Source: DATAXP01 sp963708675 (GTDB lineage: Bacteria > Planctomycetota > Planctomycetia > Pirellulales > PNKZ01). Taken from it: 64,000 nt of DNA. The notes beneath the pieces are model-generated. The model was not told the origin of the DNA. It made no database searches and worked only from the letters and a program-made list of their open reading frames with translations. This document shows, piece after piece, positions 35,021 to 44,772 of this stretch (positions are counted from its first letter, which is position 1; each line of letters opens with the position of its first letter). The stretch lies in assembly GCA_963708675.1 (NCBI GenBank), contig CAVPTO010000003.1, forward strand, positions 434,001 through 498,000, given 5' to 3'. A program made the translations under genes and the position numbers.

Positions 35021-36280
35021 TCACGCATACGGCCGCGCCAGCCGGTACGCAGGATGTTCGGCGAGATAGCGCTCGACGCGATCGTTGCGTGTGACGGCAT
35101 CGGCGAAGAACTTCACGGCCTCGACGATTGCGTCATCGGGCTCGGCGCAGCTAAAGCGAATGAAGCCGCCGCCGGCTTCGCCGAAGCACTCGCCGCCCAA
35201 ACATGCAACGCCCATCACGTCGTCGGCGCCTTCGAGCAGATACATCGCGAGGCCATGCGAGCTGATCTTGAGCCGGTTGCAAATCTCGGCGACGGACGGA
35301 AACGCGTAGAACGTCGCGGCGGGATCGAGACATCGCACGTTCGGCACCTTCGCCAACTCGGCGGTCAGCAACTCGACCTTGCGACGAAACTTCTGCATCG
35401 TCGCGTTGCGTTCGGCATCGTCATGTTCCAGCGCCGCGGCGCCAGCCAACTGCACCAACGGCGGCACGCACGAAAGGGTTGTGTTCAACAGCTTCGAAAA
35501 GATCTCGACGATCGCGGGACTCGCGACGGCGAACCCCAGCCGCCAACCGCTCATGCTGTAGCTCTTGCTGAACGTGTAGGCCGCGACGCATTGATCGAGC
35601 ATGCCGTCGTGCTCGAGGATCGAGCGATGCTTGCCTCGCCACACCATCTGGTCGTACGGCTCGTCGCTGAATACGGCCACGTCGCGTCCACGGACGAGTT
35701 TCGCGATGCCGGCAAGGTCCTCCTCGGTTGCGACGCCGCCGGTGGGATTGTGCGGCGTGTTGAGAAAGATCGCCTTCGGCTTGGCGTCTTCCTTGAGGAA
35801 TCGCTCGACCGCGTCGAGTTCGGGACGGAACTCGTGTTCTTGCCGCAGCGGCACGAGCACCGGCCTCGCGCCGCGGCGAAGAATGTTCGGCAGATATGTT
35901 GGAAAGTACGGGCTGAAGACGAGCACGCCGTCGCCGGGGTTCAGAAACGCTTCGCAGAAGAACTGCTCGAACGGCTTGGCGCCGGGCGCGACGATAATGT
36001 TCGCGGCCGTCGTTTTCAGGCGGTGCTCGCGATTCACGTAGGCTGAAGCGGCCTCGCGGAGTTGCGGCAGGCCGACGCTGGGGCAATAGTGCGACTGATC
36101 GGCCTCGATGGCGGCGATGCCCGCGCTTTTCGCCGACGCAGTCGAGGGGAACGGGCTGTCGCCGATTTCCAACTCGATGACGCGTTTGCCTTGCGCCTTC
36201 AGGCGCTTGGCGATCGCCAGGACGTTGAAGGCGGTTTCGAAGTTGACCGAACGCGCGAAGTCGCTGAAGGAGATTCCCAT
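35021..36280 (-). CDS. Class I/II PLP aminotransferase
   Basis: The 419 aa protein is an aspartate-aminotransferase-superfamily member: IELEIGDSPFPS, the HYCPSVGLPQLREAASAYV N-terminal helix region, NTPHNPTGG, VFSDEPYDQMVW (Asp and Tyr contacting PLP), FSKSYSMSGWRLG with the PLP lysine, and a C-terminal FIRFSCAEPDD containing the substrate-carboxylate Arg. The substrate is unknown; related enzymes act on aspartate, aromatic amino acids or kynurenine. The ATG at 36280 begins directly with conserved sequence. It is flanked by family A palindromes at both ends, so it is probably a single transcription unit. Confidence 0.9.
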   Translation of the reverse strand: MGISFSDFARSVNFETAFNVLAIAKRLKAQGKRVIELEIGDSPFPSTASAKSAGIAAIEADQSHYCPSVGLPQLREAASAYVNREHRLKTTAANIIVAPGAKPFEQFFCEAFLNPGDGVLVFSPYFPTYLPNILRRGARPVLVPLRQEHEFRPELDAVERFLKEDAKPKAIFLNTPHNPTGGVATEEDLAGIAKLVRGRDVAVFSDEPYDQMVWRGKHRSILEHDGMLDQCVAAYTFSKSYSMSGWRLGFAVASPAIVEIFSKLLNTTLSCVPPLVQLAGAAALEHDDAERNATMQKFRRKVELLTAELAKVPNVRCLDPAATFYAFPSVAEICNRLKISSHGLAMYLLEGADDVMGVACLGGECFGEAGGGFIRFSCAEPDDAIVEAVKFFADAVTRNDRVERYLAEHPAYRLARPYA

Positions 36281-36299
36281 GAAATAATTCTAACGTGCG

Positions 36300-36361
36300 T
36301 TTAGCCGGCTCGCTTGCGAGCCGTGTCCGGCCTCGCGCGGCGGGCAAGCCCGCCGGCTAAA
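36300..36361. repeat. Palindromic repeat family A
   Basis: The arms at 36300-36323 and 36338-36361 (TTTAGCCGGCTCGC...GCCGGCTAAA) pair with a few mismatches. The repeat lies between the aminotransferase and the downstream end of the unknown protein gene. Confidence 0.82.
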
Positions 36362-36367
36362 CGTCGG

Positions 36368-37111
36368 CTATTTCAGCGCGATCGTCCGTGCCAGCGGCCG
36401 CAGGACATTGTCGATCACGTAACGATCGACCATTTCGTTGCACACTCGCGACAAGTTTTCGAGTGCCGCCACGTACGTCATGTCAGGGCCGAGGCTCCCG
36501 TACTGTCGGGCGGTCAGATAGACGCTCAACTGTTCTTCGGGGAAGTCGCTCGTGCGAACCTGGTAAGCGTTCGTGCGTGTTTCGATCGACAAGCGACACT
36601 GCGTGCGGCAATCTTCGTCGAGGGCGAGCGTGACCGATGGCTCGAAGTTCAGAACCGTCGCCCCCGGCACGTCGACCAACCGATCCATGGCGGGGCTTAC
36701 GCCGAGAGCCTCGGCCACGAGTTGGTTGTGGTTGCCGCGATACGTGAAGTCGAAACCGAACAGCAGGTCGAGCGCTTCGCAATCCAACGGGCTGACCGAG
36801 AGCATGTACGGTGCGAGTTCGAGCACGAGCTTGTGTTGCTCGAGCGCGTCGTCGACGTTTTCTGGATTCACCTGACCCGAGCAGACGCGGCGATGTTCGA
36901 TCGTCGCCCAGCGGTACTGCCCGCGATCCTTGTCCTCTTCGAGAATGAAGTCGCCTTTCTCGCGGCAATAGAAATTGCGCATCGTCGGATACTTCCGCTG
37001 GATGCGCTCGAAGTAGTGCAACACGGTCTCGCGGTTCTGCGACAACTCCATCTCAGTGCTGAGATTCATGTTGACGTAGAAATCGTCGCACAGCGAACTG
37101 TAACGATTCAT
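36368..37111 (-). CDS. Conserved-looking soluble protein of unknown function
   Basis: I do not recognise this protein. From the ATG at 37111 it has 247 residues with no signal peptide or membrane helix and an acidic, mixed alpha/beta composition. Notable segments are HYFERIQRKYPTMRNFYCREKGDFILEE, QYRWATIEHRRVCSGQVNPENVDDAL, LDLLFGFDFTYRGNHNQLVAEAL and QVRTSDFPEEQLSVYLTARQYG. Codon use and length argue for a real gene. An in-frame GTG at 37156 would add 15 residues. It is divergent from the alkylguanine methyltransferase. No function is proposed. Confidence 0.65.
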   Translation of the reverse strand: MNRYSSLCDDFYVNMNLSTEMELSQNRETVLHYFERIQRKYPTMRNFYCREKGDFILEEDKDRGQYRWATIEHRRVCSGQVNPENVDDALEQHKLVLELAPYMLSVSPLDCEALDLLFGFDFTYRGNHNQLVAEALGVSPAMDRLVDVPGATVLNFEPSVTLALDEDCRTQCRLSIETRTNAYQVRTSDFPEEQLSVYLTARQYGSLGPDMTYVAALENLSRVCNEMVDRYVIDNVLRPLARTIALK

Positions 37112-37288
37112 TTCCGCAAGTTCCTTGGAGAATTCTGCCGTAAGACGCGTCGGCACCGCGCGAGTCGATGGGCCGCCATCAAATTCGTTGGCCTCTCGAA
37201 CGGGTCAGTATAGAATGCCGCTAGAGCGACTGTAAAGCATTGCGGCCGTGCAGCGCATTTGCGTCAAAATCACCGGAGGATCTTGTCG

Positions 37289-37864
37289 ATGCACCGCACG
37301 CGTTTGATGCCAGCAAGCGAGACGTCGTGCGTCGTCTTTCCAAGCGAACTCGGTTGGTTCGCGATGTCGCTTGGCAAGCGAGGCGTGCGATATCTCACCT
37401 TCACGCACGAGTCGCCGGCCGAAGCGATTGCGGCACTCAACGCGCGAGCTTGCGACGTGAACGAGTCGCAAACGTTGCGCGATGCCGATGACGTTCCTCT
37501 CGCGCAGCGATTGCAACGTTATGCCGCCGGCGAGCGCGACGACTTCCTTGATGTAAAAATCGACGCGATGGACGACGGCGAGTTTGTGCAGCGCGTGATC
37601 GCACGTTGTCGTCGCATTGGTCACGGCTCGACGAGCAGCTACAAGCAGCTTGCCGAGAAGGCCGGGGCGCCGCGTTCAGCCCGCGCGGTGGGCAATGTGA
37701 TGGCCCGCAATCGAGTGCCGATTATCGTGCCTTGCCATCGGGTGCTGGCTTCCGGAGGCGGGCTGGGCGGATACTCGATGAGCCCGGGTCTGCCGCTGAA
37801 AAAGCTGCTTTTGCGACTCGAAGGCATCCAACACCCCATGCCGCGGGTGGCCTGCCGAGCGTGA
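37289..37864 (+). CDS. ogt: Methylated-DNA-[protein]-cysteine S-methyltransferase
   Basis: This suicide repair protein removes alkyl groups from O6-alkylguanine onto its own Cys. The 191 aa protein has an N-terminal domain of about 80 residues and a C-terminal domain with GSTSSYKQLAEKAGAPRSARAVGNVMARN, the DNA-binding helix-turn-helix, and the active-site motif VPCHRVLASGGGLGGY. Start ATG 37289 follows GGAGGA by eight bases, which excludes the longer frame. Without a methyl-phosphotriester Cys domain it is of the Ogt/constitutive type rather than Ada. It lies upstream of mfd, another DNA repair gene, but with a separate small gene and repeats between them. Confidence 0.9.
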   Translation: MHRTRLMPASETSCVVFPSELGWFAMSLGKRGVRYLTFTHESPAEAIAALNARACDVNESQTLRDADDVPLAQRLQRYAAGERDDFLDVKIDAMDDGEFVQRVIARCRRIGHGSTSSYKQLAEKAGAPRSARAVGNVMARNRVPIIVPCHRVLASGGGLGGYSMSPGLPLKKLLLRLEGIQHPMPRVACRA

Positions 37865-37981
37865 CGTAGCTTATCGTGACCTAGTATTATTGTGCGGCAT
37901 GTGCAAAAATGTACGTGCCTTCGGGGAATTCCCGATCGAATCGTCGGAATCTTGTAAGTCGGCATCTGGTAATCAGTGGTG

Positions 37982-38161
37982 ATGGACCAGGAACGCTGGA
38001 AAGTCGAGCGTCGTAGCGATGGCGCTGTGTTGGTGCGCGTGCTTCCGCGCCGGTCGTCGCCAAATCCCGACAGCGAAGCCGTCTTCGCATTCCGCCAAGG
38101 CGATCCGCAGTTTCACTACTGGGATCAGCGTCTGCGCGAGCAGGAAGCGCACGCGGGTTAG
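37982..38161 (+). CDS. Small hypothetical protein
   Basis: A 59-codon frame encodes a hydrophilic peptide (MDQERWKVERRSDGAVLV ... GDPQFHYWDQRLREQE). Its codon use is like that of its neighbours, and two in-frame GTGs precede the ATG. No family was recognised and no clear ribosome-binding site is seen, so this may or may not be a gene. Confidence 0.4.
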   Translation: MDQERWKVERRSDGAVLVRVLPRRSSPNPDSEAVFAFRQGDPQFHYWDQRLREQEAHAG

Positions 38162-38397
38162 CCGCTGATCGACTCTCTCCCTTCGGGAAACGGGTAGTGA
38201 ACCTGACGTTAATTGATCCATCACCGCTTGCGGTTTCGCGCGTCCAATCCAGAGAAACGCGCGAAACCGCAAGCGGTGATGGAACGCCGTAGCGACGTTA
38301 TGACGGTCAACTGACGATCAAGCGCACGCTGATACGATCCGCCTGCGGCGGACCACCTTCTCCCAAAGGGAGAAGGGTTCTAGAATCACTACGACAC
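38162..38397. repeat. Repeat-filled gap: perfect family C palindrome and family B half-copies
   Basis: The exact palindrome with 26-base arms (38218-38243 and 38257-38282) contains ACCGCTTGCGGTTTCGCG. Before it lies CTCTCCCTTCGGG, and at about 38338-38381 a family B end (CGGACCACCTTCTCCC, AAAGGGAGAAGGG). No gene is seen in the gap, which should hold the mfd promoter. Confidence 0.85.
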
Positions 38398-41300
38398 ATG
38401 TGTGCGACGGAAGCACCACCTCTCGTGTCCGACCAGCTTCGCCGGCTGGTCGAACGAATCGCGAAGGCTGAGGGCTTCGAGGCGGTTATCGCCAGCCTGC
38501 GAGCGGGTCACGGGGCCACGCTCGACGGGGTCCGAGGATCATCGTCTGCGCTCGTCGCAGCCGCTTTGGCTGAGCGCTGCCCCTCGACGTTCGTCATCGT
38601 TTGTCCGCATCAAGGCGATATCGACGAGTTCATCGACGACTTGTCGCTCTTCACGCCGCGCGAGGCCGAGAAGTTTCCCGCATGGGAAACCTTGCCGAGT
38701 GAGCACAAGATCGGCGATGAGGTCTTCGGCGATCGATTGAGATTGCTCAAGCAATTGTCCAGGCCGACAGGGTCGGGCCTCGTCGTCACGAGTATCCAGA
38801 GTTTGCTGCAGCCGGTGCCGACACGCGAGACGATCGCCAACTGTTCACGGCGTCTGAACGTCGGCGATACGATCGACCTCGAAGCGCTCGTGAAATGGCT
38901 GGTCGAGCGAGGTTTTCATCACACCAGCGCGGTCGAGCTTCCGGGTGAGTGCTCGCTGCGCGGTGGCATCCTCGACATCTTCGCCGCCGATTGGTTCGAT
39001 CCGGTGCGCGTCGAGCTGTTCGGCGATCAGATCGAATCGATCCGTAGTTTCGAAGTCGCCAGCCAACGCAGCCTCGAATCGCTCGATAGCGTTGATGTGA
39101 CGGCTCTCGACACGGCAGAGACGAGCGACGCTTCGTTCGCGGACCATTTGTCGCCCGAAAGCTGGTTCATGCTCGTCGAGCCCGGGCAGATCGAAGACGA
39201 AGGGCGTCACTTTCTCGACCGTCTCGATCATCCGAAACACTTTCACACGGTTAGCTCCGCGCTCAACACCATCTACCGCTTCCCATCGGTGACGGCAGCC
39301 AGCCTGTCGATCACCTCGCTCGAAACAACGTGTCGGCTGAAGGTGGAATCGGTCGAACGTTTCAGCGGCGACATCGCGAAGGTCAAGAACGAACTCGATA
39401 CTGCCGGACAAGGGCAAGACGTTTACGTCGTGTGTCAGACCGAGGCCGAAGTTCAGCGACTTGGCGAGTTGTTCGCCGACACACAGCTCGCGCAATGTGG
39501 CAAGCTGCACTTCCCGCTCGGCCGGTTGCGTTCAGGCTTTCGACTCGTGCTCGAACGCCTCGTGCTCATCAGCGGCGGCGAGTTGTTCCACCGTGTTGAG
39601 ATCGCACGCCCTACGCGCCGTCGGCAGAGTCGCGCGATCGACAGCTTCCTCGAGCTGCGCGAAGGGGATTATGTCGTTCACGTCGCGCACGGCATCGGCA
39701 AATACCGCGGCCTGCGTCTGCTCGAAAGTGACGGTCAAAACGAAGAGCACCTCGAACTTGAGTTCGACGGCAGCACGCGGATTTATGTTCCCGCGTCGAA
39801 AATCGAGCTCGTGCAGAAATTCGTCGGCGGCACGAAGAGTCGGCCGACGCTCGCGAAGATCGGCGGTCGCACCTGGGGGCGACAGAAGGAAGCGGCCGAG
39901 GCGGCAGTCGCCGATCTTGCCGTCGAAATGCTCGACTTGCAGGCGGCGCGGGCGAGTCGGCCGGGTATCCAGTTCCCGCCCGACAGCGAATGGCAGCGCG
40001 AGTTCGAGGCGTCGTTTCCTTATCAGGAGACACCCGACCAACTGACGGGCATCGCAGCGATCAGGCACGACATGCTCGAACAGCAGCCGATGGATCGCCT
40101 GATCTGCGGCGACGTGGGTTATGGCAAGACTGAGTTGGCGATGCGAGCCGCGTTCAAAGCAGTCGATGCCGGATATCAGGTCGCGGTTCTTGTGCCGACG
40201 ACAGTGCTCGCTGCGCAACACGGGCGAACGTTCCGCGCTCGCATGAGCGAGTATCCGTTTCGCATTGAGGTACTGAGTCGGTTCTGCAGCGACTCGGAGC
40301 AGAAACGCATTCTCGCGGGACTGGCTGATGGCTCGGTTGAAATCGTTATCGGCACGCATCGTCTCGCGCAAGGCGACATAGCGTTCAAAAACCTCGGCCT
40401 GCTCATCATCGACGAGGAGCAGCGATTCGGCGTCGGTGTGAAGGAGAAGCTCAAGACGTACCGCAAGATCGTGGACGTGCTCACGATGACGGCCACGCCG
40501 ATCCCGCGCACGCTGCACATGTCGCTGCTGGGGCTGCGCGACATCACGAATCTCGAAACGCCGCCGTCCGATCGTCTCGCCGTCGAGACGCGTGTCACGC
40601 GGTTCGACGAAGACCTGGTGCGGCAAGCGGTGCTGCGTGAGTTGAACCGCGGCGGACAAGTCTTCTTCGTTCACAATCGCGTACACGACATTGAGAAGCT
40701 CTCGTGGCGACTGCAGCAGATTGTGCCCGAGGCATCGATTTGCATCGGCCACGGACAAATGGCCGAGGGCGCGCTGGAGCAGGTGATGCTCGACTTCATC
40801 GAGCGTCGCTACGACATTCTTTTGGCGACGACAATCATCGAAAGCGGACTCGATATTCCGAACGCGAACACCATCTTCATCGACGACGCCGATCAATACG
40901 GGCTTGCCGACTTGCACCAGTTGCGTGGCCGCGTGGGTCGATACAAACATCGGGCGTACTGCTATTTGCTCGTCGATCCGCGCAGGTCGTTGACGACGAC
41001 GGCGGCGAGGCGACTCACGGCGATCGAGGAGTTCAGCAACATGGGGGCGGGCTTCGCCATTGCAATGCGCGACCTCGAAATCCGCGGCGCCGGCAACATT
41101 CTCGGCACGCAGCAGAGCGGACACATCGCCACCGTCGGCTACGAACTGTACTGCCAGTTGCTCGAAAAGTCGGTCCGCCAGTTGAAGAACCTGCCGCCGC
41201 AGACGATCATCGACGTCAACCTCAACCTGCCCGGCGAAGCTTATCTGCCGCGTCGGTATGTGCCCGACATGCGACTGAAAATAGACGTCTATCGACGCCT

Positions 41301-41631
41301 CGCGAGAGTCGCCGACCTTGCGGAGTTGGCTGACTTGCGTGCGGAGTTGACCGACCGATTCGGGCCGATGCCGATCGAGGTGCAACGGTTGTTGTTGCGG
41401 CACGAGATCGGCATTCTCGCGCAACCTTGGTCGATCGATTCGATTCACCTCGAAGGCAAGTACATCGTTTTCAAGTACACATCGCGATCGAAGATCGACG
41501 AGCTGGTGAAGCGGCTGAAGGGCATGTTGCGCGTCGTCGACGGCCGCAGCGCATATGGCACGATGTCGAACGAACATGCCGACGCGGACACGATTGGCGC
41601 GTTGGTGCGGGCGTTGTTGGCAGCGAAGTAA
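38398..41631 (+). CDS. mfd: Transcription-repair coupling factor
   Basis: Mfd removes RNA polymerase stalled at lesions and recruits UvrA. The 1077 aa protein has the UvrB-like N-terminal module (GECSLRGGILDIFAADWFDPVRVELFGDQIESIR), an RNA-polymerase-interacting Tudor-like domain (GDYVVHVAHGIGKYRGL) and an SF2/RecG-like motor. The motor has Walker A GDVGYGKTEL (about residue 571), Walker B IIDEEQRFG, TMTATPIPRTLHMSL and the helicase motif TTIIESGLDIPNANT. A C-terminal TRCF domain (GEAYLPRRYVPD) completes it. It lacks no standard part and is near the normal family length. The nearest ribosome-binding-like sequence is distant, so the exact start is uncertain by a few codons. Confidence 0.96.
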   Translation: MCATEAPPLVSDQLRRLVERIAKAEGFEAVIASLRAGHGATLDGVRGSSSALVAAALAERCPSTFVIVCPHQGDIDEFIDDLSLFTPREAEKFPAWETLPSEHKIGDEVFGDRLRLLKQLSRPTGSGLVVTSIQSLLQPVPTRETIANCSRRLNVGDTIDLEALVKWLVERGFHHTSAVELPGECSLRGGILDIFAADWFDPVRVELFGDQIESIRSFEVASQRSLESLDSVDVTALDTAETSDASFADHLSPESWFMLVEPGQIEDEGRHFLDRLDHPKHFHTVSSALNTIYRFPSVTAASLSITSLETTCRLKVESVERFSGDIAKVKNELDTAGQGQDVYVVCQTEAEVQRLGELFADTQLAQCGKLHFPLGRLRSGFRLVLERLVLISGGELFHRVEIARPTRRRQSRAIDSFLELREGDYVVHVAHGIGKYRGLRLLESDGQNEEHLELEFDGSTRIYVPASKIELVQKFVGGTKSRPTLAKIGGRTWGRQKEAAEAAVADLAVEMLDLQAARASRPGIQFPPDSEWQREFEASFPYQETPDQLTGIAAIRHDMLEQQPMDRLICGDVGYGKTELAMRAAFKAVDAGYQVAVLVPTTVLAAQHGRTFRARMSEYPFRIEVLSRFCSDSEQKRILAGLADGSVEIVIGTHRLAQGDIAFKNLGLLIIDEEQRFGVGVKEKLKTYRKIVDVLTMTATPIPRTLHMSLLGLRDITNLETPPSDRLAVETRVTRFDEDLVRQAVLRELNRGGQVFFVHNRVHDIEKLSWRLQQIVPEASICIGHGQMAEGALEQVMLDFIERRYDILLATTIIESGLDIPNANTIFIDDADQYGLADLHQLRGRVGRYKHRAYCYLLVDPRRSLTTTAARRLTAIEEFSNMGAGFAIAMRDLEIRGAGNILGTQQSGHIATVGYELYCQLLEKSVRQLKNLPPQTIIDVNLNLPGEAYLPRRYVPDMRLKIDVYRRLARVADLAELADLRAELTDRFGPMPIEVQRLLLRHEIGILAQPWSIDSIHLEGKYIVFKYTSRSKIDELVKRLKGMLRVVDGRSAYGTMSNEHADADTIGALVRALLAAK

Positions 41632-41648
41632 CAGAGATCGATTCCAGC

Positions 41649-42503
41649 ATGTTCGACGAACTTCTCATCACAGCCGGACGATGCATCGGCAAACCGCGCG
41701 GATGGGAACGCGTCGTGCGTTGGTTTGCGCCGCCGGGTCGCGAGGTGAAAGTGCCGTCGCGCGTTGTGACGACGGTCGAGGGAATGAAGTTTCTGGCGGA
41801 GCCGACGTCGCTCATCGGCTGGTACGCGTTGTTTTTCGGCGAGTACGAGCCCGATGCCCAGAAAGTCATGGCGTCGCTGCTGAAGCCAGGGCAGACGGCG
41901 CTCGACGTGGGAGCGAATGTTGGTTGGCACACGTTGCTGCTCGCGCATCGCGTCGGACCGACGGGACGGGTGGTTGCATTTGAACCGAACACGCACATTC
42001 GTCCGCGGCTCGAAGCCAACCTCGCACGCAACGACCTATCGAATGTCAGCGTGTCGAGCATCGCGCTCTCCGATCGTTCTGGGACGATGCGCTTCCGCAG
42101 TCCGCAAGCTAGCGACGTCGGTGCTGGCGATGGACATCTTATCGATGCCAGCGCCCATAATGGCAGCGTCGATGACATCATCGAAGTAACGACGCAACGA
42201 CTCGACGACCTTTGGCCGTCGCTGGGGCTTGATCGCGTCGACCTGATGAAGATTGACGTCGAAGGCTGGGATGCCAGCGTGCTCGACGGGGCTCGTGAAA
42301 CGCTGCGGCGGTATCAACCGCATGTGTTATTCGAGTTCGATTCGAGATTGATGAATCGCGCTGGAGGCAGTGAGGCGAAGCTACGAGCGTTGCTAAGCGA
42401 TATTCGTTATGAAGGCGTCGCTATCATGCGCGGTGGTTTGCAGTCACCAGAAACGGCGTGGCCCGAAGGTCAGATGATACTGGCGTCCCCGAAGCGGTTA
42501 TGA
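41649..42503 (+). CDS. FkbM-family SAM-dependent methyltransferase
   Basis: The protein carries the FkbM O-methyltransferase core: TALDVGANVGWHTLLLAHRVGPTGRVVAFEPN (SAM-binding motif I and the acidic strand-2 end), LDDLWPSLGLDRVDLMKIDVEGWDASVLDGA (the conserved KIDVEG) and PHVLFEFDS. Such enzymes methylate sugars, lipids or natural products; the substrate here is unknown. The ATG at 41649 lies 17 bases after the mfd stop and begins the plausible N-terminus. The longer frame overlapping mfd is a shadow. The length of 284 aa is normal. Confidence 0.85.
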   Translation: MFDELLITAGRCIGKPRGWERVVRWFAPPGREVKVPSRVVTTVEGMKFLAEPTSLIGWYALFFGEYEPDAQKVMASLLKPGQTALDVGANVGWHTLLLAHRVGPTGRVVAFEPNTHIRPRLEANLARNDLSNVSVSSIALSDRSGTMRFRSPQASDVGAGDGHLIDASAHNGSVDDIIEVTTQRLDDLWPSLGLDRVDLMKIDVEGWDASVLDGARETLRRYQPHVLFEFDSRLMNRAGGSEAKLRALLSDIRYEGVAIMRGGLQSPETAWPEGQMILASPKRL

Positions 42504-42671
42504 CGATACAACCGCTGTTGCAAAGGCCACAGCGATTGCGTAGTATCCGCCGCGCCGCGAGCAGAGCTACTGTTTCGCCCGGTTCGCCCCACCTCACATT
42601 CCTCATCCCGTTTCTCGCTGTTCGATGGTCGGCACGATGCCGGCTCGCGCCAGCTCGGAAGCACCAAAGCC

Positions 42672-44410
42672 TTGGCACGGCTCTTTTATCCATGCTTGTA
42701 CGTCTCGACGCTCGCCGTCGTTGCGGCGCTATGGTCGCAGCACGATGATCGCGGCGCGTGGCTCGATGCCATCGGTGTGCGTCAAGCCTCGGCGCAAAGC
42801 CCGGGCATGAACATGGGCGGTTACGGCGGCTGGAGTCCGCAAGGCCCAGGGCCAGGCGGAATGGCGCCCATGGGCATGCCGATGGGCGTAGGATCGGCTG
42901 GGCCGACAGGGAACGCGGCCCTTGGCATGGGCAACTCACTGACGCCGATGCCAGTCGAGTCGACCGAAGCGGTATCGCGGCCGGCGGGATGGCCAAGCGC
43001 GTCGCCTGTGGCGTCGCCGACGTCGAACGCGCCGCAAGGCAACCGGGCGGCGATGTTCGGTCCGCCGCGTCTGGCGCCTTCCTTTTCTCAATCACAAAGT
43101 TCCCTGCCAGGAACTTCGATCTCAAAAGTGCCGACCGAGACATGGAAAGCGCCCAACCCGGCGCAACCGAATCCAGCGCAGCCGAATCCAGCACAGCCTG
43201 CCGCGATGCCTGTGAGCGCGGTCGTCGCGACCAGCGCGTCGGCGCCTTCATCTCCGACGGCTGTTCTTGAGACGCCGATTCCCGAAGCCTCGTTTCCATT
43301 CGCGGACGGAGTAGCACCGCAAGGGCCCGCGCCTCCGCCGATTACACGTTACGACAGCGCTAAGGTCATTGCGCGCATTGGCAGCGAAGTTATTTTGGCT
43401 GGAGAGATTCTCGGACCCATCGACGAACAACTCGCCACGATTGCTAAAGGCGCTCCGGAAGAAGAAGTCGAGAAAGTGCGCGAGATGCTCGTTCGCAAAA
43501 AGCTCGACCAGGCGATTCAGCAGAAGCTCATCATCTGCGAAGCACGCCGCAAGGTCGGCGACGGCTGGAAGAACATCGAGACCAAGTGCGGCGAGATGTT
43601 CGAGGAACTTGAAGTTCCCAAGGCTCTGAAGCGTACGGGCTGCCACACACGCGAAGAGTTGGACGCGAAACTTCACGAGGTTGGCAACTCGGTCGAACGC
43701 GAGAAGCGCGCGTTCTTGGAGCGCAACGTCGCTCAGGACTGGGTCCGTCAACAAGCCAAGGTCGAAAAGGAAGTCGCGCACGAGCAACTGTTGGCGTACT
43801 ATCTCGAGCACGCGACCGAGTACGACTTCGAAACGAAGATGCGTTGGGAACAACTGATGGTTCGTTTCGCGAGCTATCCGTCGAAGGCGGACGCGTATCG
43901 CGCCATCGCGGCGGCGGGCAACCGAGTGCTCGGCGGCGAGCAGTTTGGCGAGGTCTGCGCGCGGTGAGCGAAGGCCCGACGGCGAACTTCGGCGGCGTGC
44001 ACGATTGGACGTTCGAAGGAAGCATGACGTCCGACGTGCTGAACGAGGCGCTGTTAAACCTGCCGGTCGGGCAATTGAGCGGCATTATCGAAGACAGTCG
44101 CGGGTTCCACATCATTCGGGTGACCGAGCGCGTTCTTGCTGGTCGTACGCCGTTTCCCGATGTGCAGGCTCAGATCAAGCAAAAGCTCAAGCAGGAGCGC
44201 ACCGAGAGGCTCATTCACCAGTACGTCGAGAAGCTGCAGAGCTCGACGAAAATCTGGACCATCTTCGACGGCCCAACCGACAGCCAGGTGATTCCGGGCG
44301 CGGGTTTCTACACGTCGCCGGTCGAGGCGGGGTTGCCGGCCACCGTGCCGCAACGGCCAAACGATATGGCAAGGCCACCAACGCCTCCGCTGGGCCCGCG
44401 GTATCAGTGA
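42672..44410 (+). pseudogene. Secreted PpiC-type peptidyl-prolyl isomerase gene with one frameshift
   Basis: The first part (42672 to about 43960) encodes a hydrophobic N-terminal segment, a long Pro/Gly/Met/Ala-rich linker (residues 35-220), and a SurA-like helical domain (ARIGSEVILAGEILGPID, with many charged helices). At about 43960 the frame stops in ...GEVCAR, while the shifted frame continues AVSEGPTANFGGVHDWTF, the second half of a parvulin/PpiC domain, and ends GIIEDSRGFHIIRVTERV plus a tail to 44410. Adding bases to a CGCG tract rejoins the halves. Intact it would be about 580 aa and act as a periplasmic folding factor. The proposed start is TTG (42672) with GGAAG upstream; no ATG is in frame. 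Confidence 0.75.
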
Positions 44411-44543
44411 CGCTTATGGCGTAATCTCTCGCGAGGCTCGCAGTGTAACTGGCGGGCCGTTTCGCACGCTCGGAAGAATCACGACGATTAATAGTCGGCG
44501 GTTCTCGTCACCTTGCTCGCGCTCGTCACCGACGACATCTCTC

Positions 44544-44627
44544 TAGGGAACGCCCTCGGTGGCGTTCCGTGAAGCGTCATAGGCCGCGAACACACGCGCT
44601 TCGGAACGCCACGGAGGGCGTTCCCTA
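44544..44627. repeat. Palindromic repeat family E
   Basis: Arms of 26 bases at 44544-44569 and 44602-44627 (TAGGGAACGCCCTC... and its complement ...GGGCGTTCCCTA) differ at one position. Only this copy was seen in the window. Confidence 0.85.
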
Positions 44628-44690
44628 CAGAACCATTCACGTTACTCAGGACTGTTAGCGCAATCGAAACGTACCTCGCGATCCGGTCAA

Positions 44691-44719
44691 TTGTCGAACG
44701 CCTTGCGAGGCGGTAAACT
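44691..44719 (+). promoter_or_regulatory. Candidate promoter for citrate synthase
   Basis: TTGTCG and TAAACT are 17 bases apart and end about 54 bases before the preferred citrate synthase ATG at 44773. Confidence 0.4.
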
Positions 44720-44772
44720 TCACTGCTGAGTGCGTGTGGGGCGTGTTCTACTGCGTGATGAAAGGTTGCTGG

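Larger units (their letters stand above)
44411..44772. other. Intergenic region with repeat E and a promoter candidate
   Basis: This 362-base gap holds a large palindrome at 44544-44627 and a promoter-like pair at 44691-44719. I see no gene or structured RNA in the rest. Confidence 0.55.

Noticed and set aside
37865..38397. tRNA or small structured RNA gene upstream of mfd
   Set aside because: The strong pairing is fully explained by the repeat palindromes; no cloverleaf or CCA-type end was found.
39532..41577. 681-codon open frame opposite mfd
   Set aside because: It is antisense to conserved helicase motifs and has typical shadow composition and no recognisable domain.
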